Origin: Methanosarcina sp. 2.H.T.1A.6
GTDB lineage: Archaea; Halobacteriota; Methanosarcinia; Methanosarcinales; Methanosarcinaceae
Length of the DNA stretch: 64,000 bases
Reading direction: 5' to 3'
Assembly: GCF_000979455.1 (NCBI RefSeq)
Contig: NZ_JJOY01000005.1
Location: 186,001 to 250,000, forward strand
In this document: in pieces, positions 12,673-21,206 of the stretch
Layout: each line of letters begins with the position of its first letter
Position numbering within the stretch: the first letter of the stretch is position 1
Notes under the pieces: model-generated
Databases searched by the model: none
Seen by the model: only the letters and a program-made list of their open reading frames with translations
Told to the model about the DNA's origin: nothing
Position numbers and translations under genes: made by a program

Positions 12673-13078
12673 ACCCTATACTACTTTAAATCTATTCTGA
12701 ATATCGTTTTCTCTAAAAATGTTTTTCTGATAATTGATTTTTTGATATTACTGTTGTTTTACTTCTTTGAAGCTGCTATTCTTCTTGATCTTGTTACTTT
12801 GTCTCTCTTCTGGACTATTTTGTCTGTTTCCTGGTTCTTTTACATGGCTTTCCACTATCTTTAGATATGTTTATTCTTTTGAAGCCGTTTCTAAGTTTTA
12901 TTATTCTTACCTTTTTTCATCCCGTTATTTTCATCTGTTATTTTTATTACTTGATTTTTATGTTCCGGCTCTCTTTTAGCTATACTTCTCTAAAAGCGAG
13001 TTCGAATCCATTTGAATTGCTGGATTTCTATCCCGACGCCCCTATCTAAGTCTCGAAGGATGCGCTCACCTTTAATAA
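12673..13078. other. T-rich spacer after the rRNA operon
   Basis: No convincing gene. The plus strand is T-rich and gives overlapping hydrophobic open frames, which I treat as composition artefacts. The first part probably ends rRNA transcription. A fragment GAGTTCGAATCCA near 13000 recalls a tRNA T arm, but no cloverleaf can be built around it. Confidence 0.5.
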
Positions 13079-13128
13079 CTGAAGCCGGACTCTTGCTGTA
13101 AGACAGAGTTATCTTAACGGAACTTCAG
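13079..13128 (+). other. Strong hairpin of unknown role
   Basis: CTGAAG-CCG at the left pairs with CGG-AA-CTTCAG at the right, and the interior can form a second short stem (CTGT-AAG-ACAG). It lies between the rRNA operon and the Yip1-like gene, about 27 bases before that gene's TATA box. It may be a small RNA or a terminator; no T run follows directly. Confidence 0.4.
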
Positions 13129-13182
13129 ACTTTCACTTTTTTCCTCACAAATCTCTTTAAATAAGGCTCATGCATATTTTTA

Positions 13183-13755
13183 ATGGGGGAAACTATGGAT
13201 TACATCGAAACATGGAAAGAAGTTATACAAAGGCCGTCTGATTTTTACAGGAAAATGCCAACGACCGGAGGATATAATGAACCGCTTACCTTTGCAGCAA
13301 TCAGTTATATCATATACGGGCTTTTAACTGGACTTTTTGGCCGCGGAATGATGAGAGGTATGTATGGGTACGGTGGTATCACTGAATTTGGCTTTTCCAC
13401 TGTACTTATGACTGTGATTATGGCACCTATTGTAGGTATCATCTCTATCTTTATCGGAGCTGCAATATTCTATATTATTTATAAAGTTCTTGGAGGAACT
13501 GGAAGTTACGAAGGCACTGTCAGGTTCATATCTTATGCATCTGCCGTGATGGCGCTTTCCTGGATTCCTTTAATCGGTTGGTTCTTCGGGCTTTATGAGA
13601 TATATCTCTATATTGTGGGCGGCATGATTGTACATGATGTAAGCATGGTGAAATCGGCGATAGCTGTACTCCTGCCTACTTTCGTAGTCATCTTACTGGC
13701 TATAGTTGCGGCAATGTTTGTTTTATCCAGTGTTTTTTCCAACATTTTTATCTAA
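13183..13755 (+). CDS. Yip1-family membrane protein
   Basis: A 190-residue membrane protein with a short cytoplasmic N-terminus (MDYIETWKEVIQRPSDFYRKMP) followed by about five hydrophobic segments, the pattern of prokaryotic Yip1-domain proteins. Biological role unknown. Two starts are possible: ATG at 13183, at about the distance from a TTTAAATA box (13155-13162) expected for a leaderless mRNA, or ATG at 13195, six bases after GGGGGA. No operon partner. Confidence 0.75.
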   Translation: MGETMDYIETWKEVIQRPSDFYRKMPTTGGYNEPLTFAAISYIIYGLLTGLFGRGMMRGMYGYGGITEFGFSTVLMTVIMAPIVGIISIFIGAAIFYIIYKVLGGTGSYEGTVRFISYASAVMALSWIPLIGWFFGLYEIYLYIVGGMIVHDVSMVKSAIAVLLPTFVVILLAIVAAMFVLSSVFSNIFI

Positions 13756-13792
13756 CTCGGTTTAATCTAACTCGGTTTAATCTAACTCGGTT
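13751..13792 (+). repeat. Tandem repeat, 15-base unit
   Basis: TCTAACTCGGTTTAA occurs twice in full and once as 12 bases, beginning at the stop codon region of the Yip1-like gene. The copies are identical. Confidence 0.9.
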
Positions 13793-13930
13793 ATCTCTTT
13801 CGGGGGATAACATAACACATTTTTTACCAAATAGTTGTAAAATTCTTTCAAAATTGTTGCATCCAGCTAAATATTTATATATTAGAAATTACTTTAATTG
13901 CATCTACACGACTAATCCGTGTTCAATAAT

Positions 13931-14002
13931 GCCAAGATGGCGGAGCGGCTACGCAATCGCCTGCAGAGCGATACCATTCCGGTTCGAATCCGGATCTTGG
14001 CT
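13931..14002 (+). tRNA. tRNA-Cys (GCA anticodon)
   Basis: 72-base cloverleaf: acceptor arms GCCAAGA and TCTTGGC, anticodon loop CTGCAGA giving GCA, T arm TCCGG TTCGAAT CCGGA, discriminator T. A TATA-like TTTATATATT lies about 55 bases upstream and a T run follows the gene. Confidence 0.97.
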
Positions 14003-14073
14003 TTTTCTCTTTTAGTAATCGATTTAACCTAAAACTATATATTCAATAAAGTGCTTTAAGAAAATCCACTTTG

Positions 14074-14112
14074 TGCCAAGGTGGCGGAGCGGCTACGCAA
14101 TCGCCTGCAGAG
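14074..14112 (+). pseudogene. Truncated second tRNA-Cys (5' half only)
   Basis: The first 37 bases match the tRNA-Cys at 13931 except for one position (GCCAAGG for GCCAAGA), through D arm and anticodon loop (CTGCAGA). It then stops matching and runs into adapter sequence. It has its own TATA-like box (CTATATATT near 14035), so the real genome very likely holds a full second tRNA-Cys here. Confidence 0.85.
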
Positions 14113-14142
14113 CTGTCTCTTATACACATCTGACGCTGCCGA
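14113..14142. other. Illumina Nextera adapter sequence (assembly artefact)
   Basis: The 19-base Tn5 mosaic end CTGTCTCTTATACACATCT is followed by GACGCTGCCGA, the exact continuation of the Nextera read-1 adapter. The match ends at 14142, after which genomic DNA resumes. This is not biological sequence; it marks a misassembled join inside a tRNA gene. Confidence 0.96.
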
Positions 14143-14270
14143 GGCTTTTTAAACTACTTTTAAAATCTCTTCTCAAAGCTTTTTAATTTCCTATTTTTTA
14201 CCTTTTTTAGCCTGTAATTTAGAATCCGGATTTTTATAATTTTTATATTAAGAGAATACTAACTCTGGAC

Positions 14271-14885
14271 ATGGACATTGATGAACTCATGCGGAGGCTT
14301 TTCGAACTTTATCCGGAGGGCTATGCTGATGGCTCGAGAGAGCCCTTTTTTGTGTTAATCTCCACTGTCATGTCTCACAGAACCCGGGACGACGTAACCT
14401 ATCCTGCAGCAAAGAGGCTTTTTGAGAGATTCTCTACTCCTGAGGAAATGGTCGAGACTGATGTTGAAGAGATTGAAGCGCTTATAAGAGATGTAGGCTT
14501 CTACAGGGTCAAAGCCGGAAGGATAAAGGAAATCTCCGGAATTTTACTGGAAGAATACAATGGCAGGGTTCCGGATGAGGTGGAAACTCTCCTTAAACTA
14601 CCCGGAGTCGGCCGAAAGACAGCTAACTGTGTACTTGCGCATGCATTCCTTAAAGATGCCCTTGCAGTCGATACACATGTTCACAGGATTTCTAACAGGC
14701 TCGGCCTGGTTGAAACAAAAGCTCCTGAAGAGACCGAAAGAGAATTAAAAAAGATATTTCCTCAGAGGTACTGGAAACATATAAATCTCTTGCTTGTAAA
14801 ATTAGGGCAAAATATTTGCCGGCCTATTTCTCCCAGGTGCGGAGTTTGCGTCCTGAACGACATGTGTCCTAAAATTCTCCTTTGA
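14271..14885 (+). CDS. nth: Endonuclease III-type DNA glycosylase/AP lyase
   Basis: Base-excision repair enzyme that removes oxidised pyrimidines and nicks the abasic site. In 204 residues it has the helix-hairpin-helix LPGVGRKTAN with catalytic Lys116, the catalytic Asp134 in VDTHVHRISNRLGL, and a C-terminal 4Fe-4S motif C183-x6-C190-x2-C193-x5-C199. Length and architecture are standard. It starts at ATG after GAATACTAACTCTGGAC, without a clear Shine-Dalgarno. A perfect hairpin follows the stop. Confidence 0.95.
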   Translation: MDIDELMRRLFELYPEGYADGSREPFFVLISTVMSHRTRDDVTYPAAKRLFERFSTPEEMVETDVEEIEALIRDVGFYRVKAGRIKEISGILLEEYNGRVPDEVETLLKLPGVGRKTANCVLAHAFLKDALAVDTHVHRISNRLGLVETKAPEETERELKKIFPQRYWKHINLLLVKLGQNICRPISPRCGVCVLNDMCPKILL

Positions 14886-14888
14886 TTG

Positions 14889-14906
14889 GGAGTTTTTGGA
14901 AACTCC
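14889..14906 (+). terminator. Hairpin after nth
   Basis: GGAGTTT, loop TTGG, AAACTCC: a perfect seven-base-pair stem starting three bases after the stop codon. No T run follows, so it may protect the mRNA end and not terminate by itself. Confidence 0.55.
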
Positions 14907-15103
14907 GTAATTATGGAATCAAAGTGCAGAGAACCTGTAGGCTGTCGAAAAACTGTTTGGGATGATACAAGATTATTTATATCAGGCTGGCGTTTAGCAG
15001 GCAAAAGGGTTATGCTATCCCTCGGTTCAATGATAAATTCGTTCTCAAACAACTAACTATCAAATATTCTAATATTTCTTTCATAGCATTTTCGAGGTTA
15101 AAC

Positions 15104-16282
15104 ATGTTTCAGATAGGAGAAGCATTAATGGGGCAGGGTGCAGAACTTGCCCATGTTGATTTGATGATAGGAGACAAGGAGGGTCCTGTAGGACAGGCTT
15201 TTGCAAATGGTCTTACTCAGCTTTCAGCCGGACACACTCCTCTCCTGTCCGTTATAAGGCCAAACCTGCCGGCTAAACCTTCAACCCTTATTATCCCGAA
15301 GGTCACTGTAAAGAACATGGAGCAGGCATCAAGAATTTTCGGACCTGCCCAGTCAGCAGTTGCAAAGGCAGTAGCAGACTCAGTAGAAGAAGGCGTAATC
15401 TCAAAGGCCCAGGCTGAAGACCTTGTCATTGTAGCTAGCGTCTTTATTCACCCTGATGCCCAGGACTATAACAAGATCTACAGGTACAACTACGGCGCCA
15501 CAAAACTTGCGCTCAAGAGAGCACTTGAAGGCTTCCCGGACATCGACACTGTGCTTGAAGAGAGCAACAAGTCCACCCACGCCATCATGGGCTTTAAAGT
15601 CATCAGGCTCTGGGACCCACCTTACCTGCAGATTGCTTTTGACAACCCGAACCTCGAGTTCGTGCTTTCGGCTATTTCTCAGATCCCGAACAGTGACCAC
15701 GTCATTATCGAAGCAGGCACCCCCCTTATCAAGCGCTACGGCATGGATGTAATTTCCAAGATCAGGGATGTCAAGCCCGACGCCTTCATTGTTGCTGACT
15801 TAAAGACCCTGGATACCGGAAACCTTGAAGCAAGAATGGTTGCAGACGCTGCAGGCGATGCCATTGTGGTCTCTGCCCTTGCCCCGATCAGCACCATTGA
15901 CAAGCTCATTGAAGAAGCCCACAAGACAGGCATCTATGCGGTCATGGATACTCTCAACCAGCACGACCCGATTTCGGTCTTAAAGCAGCTCAAGGTCATG
16001 CCTGATGTCATTGAACTCCACCGTGGAATCGACATCGAAGGTACCGAACACGCCTGGGGCAACATTGCTGATATCAAGAAGATTGCTCCAAAGACCCTGG
16101 TTGCAGTTGCAGGCGGAGTCCGTCTCGACAAGGTGCCTGTAGCCCTTGGTCAGGGTGCTGATATCCTTGTGGTCGGACGTGCTATCACCAACGCAAAAGA
16201 TATCAGAGATATGGCTGAGCAGTTCATTAACAGCCTTAACAAACCTGAAATCGACCAGTTCAGAATCATGACTGATTTCTGA
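15104..16282 (+). CDS. fae-hps: Bifunctional formaldehyde-activating enzyme / 3-hexulose-6-phosphate synthase (Fae-Hps)
   Basis: A 392-residue fusion. Residues 1 to about 163 are Fae, which condenses formaldehyde with tetrahydromethanopterin; the catalytic histidine (His17 in [12 protein letters not shown]) is present. From about 170 onward is Hps, a TIM-barrel decarboxylase relative that in archaea mainly runs toward ribulose 5-phosphate, releasing formaldehyde, with [14 protein letters not shown] and VAGGVR phosphate-binding motifs. It supplies pentoses where the oxidative pentose phosphate path is missing. ATG lies ten bases or less after GAGGT; a TATA box near 14973 gives a leader of about 100 bases. 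Confidence 0.96.
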   Translation: MFQIGEALMGQGAELAHVDLMIGDKEGPVGQAFANGLTQLSAGHTPLLSVIRPNLPAKPSTLIIPKVTVKNMEQASRIFGPAQSAVAKAVADSVEEGVISKAQAEDLVIVASVFIHPDAQDYNKIYRYNYGATKLALKRALEGFPDIDTVLEESNKSTHAIMGFKVIRLWDPPYLQIAFDNPNLEFVLSAISQIPNSDHVIIEAGTPLIKRYGMDVISKIRDVKPDAFIVADLKTLDTGNLEARMVADAAGDAIVVSALAPISTIDKLIEEAHKTGIYAVMDTLNQHDPISVLKQLKVMPDVIELHRGIDIEGTEHAWGNIADIKKIAPKTLVAVAGGVRLDKVPVALGQGADILVVGRAITNAKDIRDMAEQFINSLNKPEIDQFRIMTDF

Positions 16283-16407
16283 GCAGGCTTTAAAAACTTC
16301 CATAAAAAGTTGCCGGAAAAACTGCTAAAACGGTTTGTTATATAAGCTGTTAAAAAAGCTGTTAATAAAACAAGTTGCGGCAAAATCTCCGGCAGAAACT
16401 ATTGAAG

Positions 16408-16436
16408 AAAGTGTGGGTTTTCACACTTTTTTCTTT
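16408..16436 (+). terminator. Hairpin with T run after fae-hps
   Basis: AAAGTGTG, loop GGTTTT, CACACTTT, then a T-rich run. It lies 125 bases after the Fae-Hps stop and 46 bases before the tpiA start, so it could separate or attenuate the two genes. Confidence 0.65.
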
Positions 16437-16481
16437 TTCATTTCGTTTCATTTTCTTTTCATTTTTCAGGAGGGGATTTTC

Positions 16482-17150
16482 CTGGGTTCACCATTCATTT
16501 TACTGAACTACAAAACTTATTTGCAGGGCACAGGCTACGGAGCAGTCGAGATTGCAATGGCCTGTAGAGCCGTATCCGAAGAATCAGGTATCGAGATTGC
16601 AGTAGCTCCCCAGTTTCCGGATATTTACAGGGTAGCCTCTGAGGTTGAACTTCCGGTTTTTTCCCAGCATCTGGATGGGGTAGGAGCAGGAAGTTTTACG
16701 GGGCATGTTTTTGGAAAATGCATAAAAGAAGCGGGAGCTGTCGGGACTCTTATTAATCACTCTGAAAGGCGACTGACCCTTGCAGAAATTGAGGCCTCCT
16801 TGAAGGCGGCAAAAGAATTCGGACTCAGGGCAGTTATCTGTACTAACAACGTTCCCACAACTGCAGCAGCCGCAGCCCTTGGACCCGATTATGTAGCAAT
16901 CGAACCGCCGGAGCTTATAGGCAGCGGAATTCCGGTCTCAAAAGCCGACCCTGAAGTTGTTAGCGGCTCGGTTGAAGCAGTTGCAAAAATCAATCCCGGA
17001 GTAAAAGTGCTTTGTGGCGCCGGAATTTCAAAAGGCGAAGACCTCAGGGCAGCCCTTGACCTTGGCTCGCAGGGTGTACTCCTGGCCTCGGGAATTGTTA
17101 AAGCAGCAGATCCCAGGGCGGCGCTGGAAGATCTTATCAGCCTGATTTAA
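16482..17150 (+). CDS. tpiA: Triosephosphate isomerase with an apparent CTG start
   Basis: Interconverts glyceraldehyde 3-phosphate and dihydroxyacetone phosphate. From the CTG the protein has 222 residues, normal for the short archaeal type, with the substrate residues Asn9 and Lys11 (LLNYKTY), catalytic His93 (INHSER) and Glu141 (VAIEPPELIGSG), plus the phosphate loop GAGIS. The longer open frame from 16335 adds a T-rich, low-complexity N-terminus that crosses a terminator hairpin and cannot be real. AGGAGG lies eight bases before CTG GGT TCA, and there is no ATG, GTG or TTG in that space. It is co-directional with Fae-Hps. Confidence 0.92.
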   Translation: MGSPFILLNYKTYLQGTGYGAVEIAMACRAVSEESGIEIAVAPQFPDIYRVASEVELPVFSQHLDGVGAGSFTGHVFGKCIKEAGAVGTLINHSERRLTLAEIEASLKAAKEFGLRAVICTNNVPTTAAAAALGPDYVAIEPPELIGSGIPVSKADPEVVSGSVEAVAKINPGVKVLCGAGISKGEDLRAALDLGSQGVLLASGIVKAADPRAALEDLISLI

Positions 17151-17256
17151 TTTTTCTTTTTATATTTTTTTCTTCTAATATTTAGTCCCAAAAAGAAGAA
17201 AATTTAAATCAAACACGGATTATCCGTAAAATGAGTACATCTGAATAAAAAAGAAT

Positions 17257-17279
17257 GCGGCTTTTTCAGCCGCTTTTTT
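17257..17279 (+). terminator. Intrinsic-type terminator after tpiA
   Basis: GCGGCT, loop TTTTC, AGCCGC, then six T. A clear stem-loop with T run between the convergent tpiA and HEAT-repeat genes, oriented for the plus strand. Confidence 0.8.
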
Positions 17280-17308
17280 CTTTGCAATTTCTTTTCAAGA
17301 TTTTTGAA

Positions 17309-18850
17309 TCATTGATAAGCCAGAATAAGAGGTTCAACTGCCCGCGGGTCCCCAATTTCAATAAGAATCAGGGCGGTCTCATCCTTCACTTTCTTATCTT
17401 CTGTTTTCAGGTTTTCTATAAGAGGATTAACTGCCGTTTCTCCCATATCTACAAGGGTTTCTCTGGCACTAACTCCAAAGTCTTTATCTCCCAGTTTTTC
17501 TACAAAAAACCCTGCAGTTTCCTGGTTTTCTGTTTTGCCAAGACCAAGGAGGGCTCCGTTTCTGATGCCCATATCCATGCCAGGGTTGTCAAATACCGTT
17601 CTAAGAGTACTTACAGCTTCAGGGCTTCCTATGTTCCCAAGAGCTGAGGCTGCAGCTATCCTTACCTCAAGAGTTTCCTTATTATCGTTTAGTACGCCGG
17701 TTAATGCTTCCGTAGCCTCAGAGCCTCCTATTCCTCCAAGGGCAAGGACAACGCTTTTTCGGACATCTGCATTTGTGTTCACGGTATCTTTTCTTCTTCC
17801 TTCAACTTCTTTTCCGCTTTCCAGAACGTCTATCAGGGGTCCTACCGCTGATTCGTTTCCCATTTTACCTAGTGTGAGGGCTGCAGTACTTCTTACCGAA
17901 GCTTTCGTGTCTCTCAGCCTCTCGATAAGATAGGGTACAGCTTCTTCTGATTCTGTTTTCCCAAGGGCGACTGCAGTGCTGCTCCTGATGTAATCTTTCT
18001 CATTATTTTTCAATTCCATCATCAGGGCATCTACAGCTCTTTCATCTCTGAGTTCTCCAAGTGCCATAGCTGCACTGTGTCTCGCCAGAGGATAATCCTG
18101 ATTAAGCATCTTCAGTAAGGGCTCTGTTGCGGCTTTTTCCTCCTTTTGTCCAAGAGCCATTGCAGCTGCAACTCTTACGTATCCTTTTTCGCTTTTAAGG
18201 GCTTTAAGAAGTATTTCGGTTTCGTCTCCGTTTTCTCCAGATTCGAAATTTGAAAGTGCAAAGGAAGTATAGAGAGTGGAATTCTGTTCTTCTGCCTTAA
18301 GGGCTTCTTCGAGAATATCCGTGTCGTTTCCATATTCACTGGTTAAGGATCTTGCAAGGCTCTCTCGCATGGCTTTATCTTTTGCTTCTATAGCCCGTGC
18401 AATATCTTCTGAAACTTCTCCATTTCTCTGCCCGTCGACTGCATTTTCGACTGCAGTCATACTTGAAGCCTCTTTTTCCCCAAGGTTTCCTGAAAGAACA
18501 GTTTCCGCTCTTTCATCTCCGGTTTCAAGAAGTGCAAGAAGCAGATAACTTTTTATTTCTCCTGAACTCGAATTTCCGGGTTCAATCTTTTCAATAAGAG
18601 CACTTGCTGCAGGTTCTCCGAATTTTCCAAGTTCGGTTACTGCGTTTAATCTTGTTTCATGGTCACCAGTTTCCAGCTTATTTATGGAATTTATGATCCT
18701 ATTTTCGCGTGAAACTCCAGCTACGGCTGTGGGGTTTGTTGTATTCCCACTGCTTTCCATGAACTTATCACCGCTTAAAAGAAGCGAAACAAATATAGAA
18801 AGAGTGATAAGTGCAAATAAAAGAGAAATTTTCCATTTGACCTGAGACAT
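17309..18850 (-). CDS. HEAT-repeat protein with N-terminal membrane anchor
   Basis: 513 residues. Residues about 8-26 are a hydrophobic signal/anchor (LLFALITLSIFVSLLLSG), after which the chain is a regular run of about 30-residue helical HEAT/PBS-lyase-type repeats of the form VRxxAAxALGxxxxxxAVxxLIxxL (for example VRVAAAMALGQ, ARHSAAMALGEL, IRSSTAVALGK, VRSTAALTLGK). Such repeats form a solenoid for protein binding. It probably sits outside the cell membrane or is anchored to it. Partner unknown. It stands 86 bases after tyrA on the same strand, with no functional link visible. Confidence 0.85.
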   Translation of the reverse strand: MSQVKWKISLLFALITLSIFVSLLLSGDKFMESSGNTTNPTAVAGVSRENRIINSINKLETGDHETRLNAVTELGKFGEPAASALIEKIEPGNSSSGEIKSYLLLALLETGDERAETVLSGNLGEKEASSMTAVENAVDGQRNGEVSEDIARAIEAKDKAMRESLARSLTSEYGNDTDILEEALKAEEQNSTLYTSFALSNFESGENGDETEILLKALKSEKGYVRVAAAMALGQKEEKAATEPLLKMLNQDYPLARHSAAMALGELRDERAVDALMMELKNNEKDYIRSSTAVALGKTESEEAVPYLIERLRDTKASVRSTAALTLGKMGNESAVGPLIDVLESGKEVEGRRKDTVNTNADVRKSVVLALGGIGGSEATEALTGVLNDNKETLEVRIAAASALGNIGSPEAVSTLRTVFDNPGMDMGIRNGALLGLGKTENQETAGFFVEKLGDKDFGVSARETLVDMGETAVNPLIENLKTEDKKVKDETALILIEIGDPRAVEPLILAYQ

Positions 18851-18936
18851 TATATTCCGTATCTATTTATTTATTGTTTATATTAATTTCTCTGCGATCA
18901 ATGATCAATATACAACTCTAAAGTAAAAGTTCTTTT

Positions 18937-20367
18937 TCATTCCTTCAGCCTCAGGTTTTTTTCCCTTACCCGGCATCCAAGCCCGCAGAGAAGGGTTGTC
19001 ACCTCAGTTTCGACAGAATCTGAACTACAATCTCCAAAAATAGTTATCCTATAAGTCACTCCGAGTCGGTCTGTCCCTCTTCTCTCATTTTCAGCTTCTG
19101 TCCCCTTAGTCCCATTGTAGGTATCACTGATCTGACAGGCTACAAGATGGTTGTTTGTGTTTACTGCGCTCAGGATGACTTCAGGATCGGCGCCTTCAGG
19201 GATCAGGACTGAAATATCCCTGATCGCATGCTTCAGGTTTTCTTTTCTCCACTCCCTCAATTCGGATTCTGAAAGAAGGCGAAGGTTTTCAAGTTTGAGT
19301 TTTATGAATTTGTTCTTTATATGGGGAGCGGTGCCTTTTGAGGCAAGTTTTGTAATTATTATCTCATTCGGTCCCACTTTTTCCAGTGTACCTACATGGA
19401 CCTTTCCGGAATAAAAGTGAGAAAAGCCGCAGACTTTTCCTACCGAGTTCATGATAGTCTCATACTCGGTTATTCTGGAATTAATCAGCTTATCCGACCT
19501 TCGCAGGGCATGGGCGGTATCATCATATTTCCGGGCAGCAGCTTTCATTTTCTTTACAAAGCCCTCCTCATCATGAGCCCGCACAAGGCTGGAAAGTTCC
19601 TCACATTCTTTTATAAATGCCTCATGCACCTCCGGAACACCCGGGTTTTCCATCTGGATAAGAGCGTAGAGGTAAGGGTTCTGGCCCAGAATCCTGCCAA
19701 CAAAGTCAAGCATTATACTGTAAACCGGACTTACGAATTTCCTGGATTTCTTGATATCAAAGTCAAGCCTGTCAATGGTCGTCCCTATTGCGATATAAGC
19801 AAAATGAGTAAGCCCCTGTACTACTGAGACCAGACGGTCGTGTTCGGCGGCTGTCGTGATTTCAACATGTGCGCCGCTTTCCTCAAAAAGTTGCCTGATT
19901 ACAGGAAACCATTTTTCCGAGCGCCCTTTTACCGGGACAAGGATTACTGTTTGCCCCCTGATGGTGGGAATTGTGGGGCCGAACATTGGGTGCGTTCCAA
20001 GAATCTCAACATTCGCAGGTGCAAATCTCCGCATGGCTTCAACAGGTTTTACTTTGGTGGAGGTGAAATCCATAAGGAGGCTTCCTGCTTTCATCTTCGG
20101 GGCGACTTCTGCAATAGTTTCTTCCGTTGCGTTGATTGGAACGGATACTATTACTATATCATTTTCAGGGATAGCTGCCTCAAGGTCCGAAGCAAAAGGC
20201 ACATTCAGTTTCCGGGCGACTTCCACCTTGCCCCCCTTTCCCCAGACTGTAACCTCATAGTCCCTTTCTTTAAAAAAATGAGTGAACCACTGCCCCATCT
20301 CTCCGGTTCCGCCAAGGATCAGAACCTTTGTTTTTCCGGAACTATGTTTCTCAGGGTCTGTGTTCAA
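18937..20367 (-). CDS. tyrA: Prephenate dehydrogenase with an extra C-terminal domain
   Basis: Oxidatively decarboxylates prephenate toward tyrosine. Residues 14-290 are a typical TyrA: nucleotide-binding LGGTGEMGQWF at 18-28, the conserved His126 in LGTHPMFGP, and EHDRLVSVVQGLTHF near 175-189. The protein then continues to 476 residues. Segment 378-470 (AIRDISVLIPEG ... ACQISDTYNG ... GVTYRITIFGD ... LGCRVRE) has the order and key positions of an FDX-ACB ferredoxin-like domain, as in phenylalanyl-tRNA synthetase beta. That assignment is mine and unproven; an ACT-type regulatory domain is the alternative. ATG overlaps the aroE stop by four bases. Confidence 0.92.
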   Translation of the reverse strand: MNTDPEKHSSGKTKVLILGGTGEMGQWFTHFFKERDYEVTVWGKGGKVEVARKLNVPFASDLEAAIPENDIVIVSVPINATEETIAEVAPKMKAGSLLMDFTSTKVKPVEAMRRFAPANVEILGTHPMFGPTIPTIRGQTVILVPVKGRSEKWFPVIRQLFEESGAHVEITTAAEHDRLVSVVQGLTHFAYIAIGTTIDRLDFDIKKSRKFVSPVYSIMLDFVGRILGQNPYLYALIQMENPGVPEVHEAFIKECEELSSLVRAHDEEGFVKKMKAAARKYDDTAHALRRSDKLINSRITEYETIMNSVGKVCGFSHFYSGKVHVGTLEKVGPNEIIITKLASKGTAPHIKNKFIKLKLENLRLLSESELREWRKENLKHAIRDISVLIPEGADPEVILSAVNTNNHLVACQISDTYNGTKGTEAENERRGTDRLGVTYRITIFGDCSSDSVETEVTTLLCGLGCRVREKNLRLKE

Positions 20368-21206
20368 GTCTGCAGAGCCTCCAGTACGGTTTTTTTCATG
20401 ATTTCTACTGGAGGTTCAACACCTGTCCAGAGTTTGAAAGCTTCTGCTCCCTGATAGACAAGCATTAAAACTCCGCTTACGGTTTTTGCTCCTGCAGCCT
20501 TTGCTTCCTTTAAAAGCCTGGTTTCAAATGGGTTATAGACTATGTCAAAAACAGTAAGGTCGCTGTGAAGGTCTTTTGCTGTTGCAATAGTTGCATCTGT
20601 GTTCGTGTGCATCCCGAGAGTTGTGGTATTGATCAGGATATCTGCATCCTGCAACAGTTCTTTTAATCCTGAAAGCCCGGTCCCGCTTATTTTTCCCGGA
20701 AGGGCTGCAGCTGAAATCTCTTTTGCAAGTTCTACTGCCCTTTCTTCTGTCCGGTTTATTATGGTGATTTCAGCTCCGTCGGCTGCAAGCTGAAAAGCAA
20801 CCGCCCTTGCTGCTCCTCCTGCCCCTGCAACCACCACTTTAGACCCCCCCATTTCCACTGCAGCCTCTCGAAGGGCCTGCCTTGCTCCCAGTCCGTCAGT
20901 GTTGTACCCCCGGATTTCTCCTGTTTTTCCGAAGACGACAGTATTCACTGCTCCAATTCTCTCTGCAAGGGGGTCAGGCTTGATGAATTCCAGTTTCAGG
21001 GCTTCTTCTTTTAATGGGACTGTCAGGTTAAGCCCTCCAAATCCCATAGCTTCAGCTCCAAGGATTGCTTTTTCCAGTTTTTCCGGCCTGACCCTGAAAG
21101 CGTGATAGACGCAGTCCATGCCAAGGGCTGAAAACGCTGCATTATGCATGGCAGGGGAAAGGGAATGACCTATAGGGTCTCCAAATACACCAAAAACTCG
21201 CTTCAT
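20364..21206 (-). CDS. aroE: Shikimate dehydrogenase
   Basis: Reduces 3-dehydroshikimate to shikimate with NADPH. The 280-residue protein starts FGVFGDPIGHSLSPAMHN, with catalytic Lys66 (LNLTVPLKEEA), Asp104 (YNTDGLGA), the dinucleotide loop GAGGA at 128-132 and the NADPH phosphate-binding NRT at 151-153. I place the start at the ATG 21206-21204, which overlaps the aroD stop by four bases (ATGA). A longer open frame reaching 21362 would add 52 residues that lie inside aroD and do not match the family. Confidence 0.95.
   Translation of the reverse strand: MKRVFGVFGDPIGHSLSPAMHNAAFSALGMDCVYHAFRVRPEKLEKAILGAEAMGFGGLNLTVPLKEEALKLEFIKPDPLAERIGAVNTVVFGKTGEIRGYNTDGLGARQALREAAVEMGGSKVVVAGAGGAARAVAFQLAADGAEITIINRTEERAVELAKEISAAALPGKISGTGLSGLKELLQDADILINTTTLGMHTNTDATIATAKDLHSDLTVFDIVYNPFETRLLKEAKAAGAKTVSGVLMLVYQGAEAFKLWTGVEPPVEIMKKTVLEALQT

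Noticed and set aside
12990-13030. tRNA-like fragment GAGTTCGAATCCA
   Set aside because: Only a T-loop-like string; no acceptor, D or anticodon stems can be drawn.
12550-13049. Hydrophobic open frames after 5S rRNA
   Set aside because: T-rich DNA gives Phe/Leu-rich frames in several phases; one overlaps 5S rRNA; no start signals.
14113-14131. Tn5 mosaic end as evidence of a natural transposon
   Set aside because: The adapter-specific bases follow it directly, there is no transposase or target duplication, and the join cuts a tRNA gene.
16335-16481. Long N-terminal extension of triosephosphate isomerase
   Set aside because: It crosses a terminator hairpin, is low complexity, and does not match the family start.
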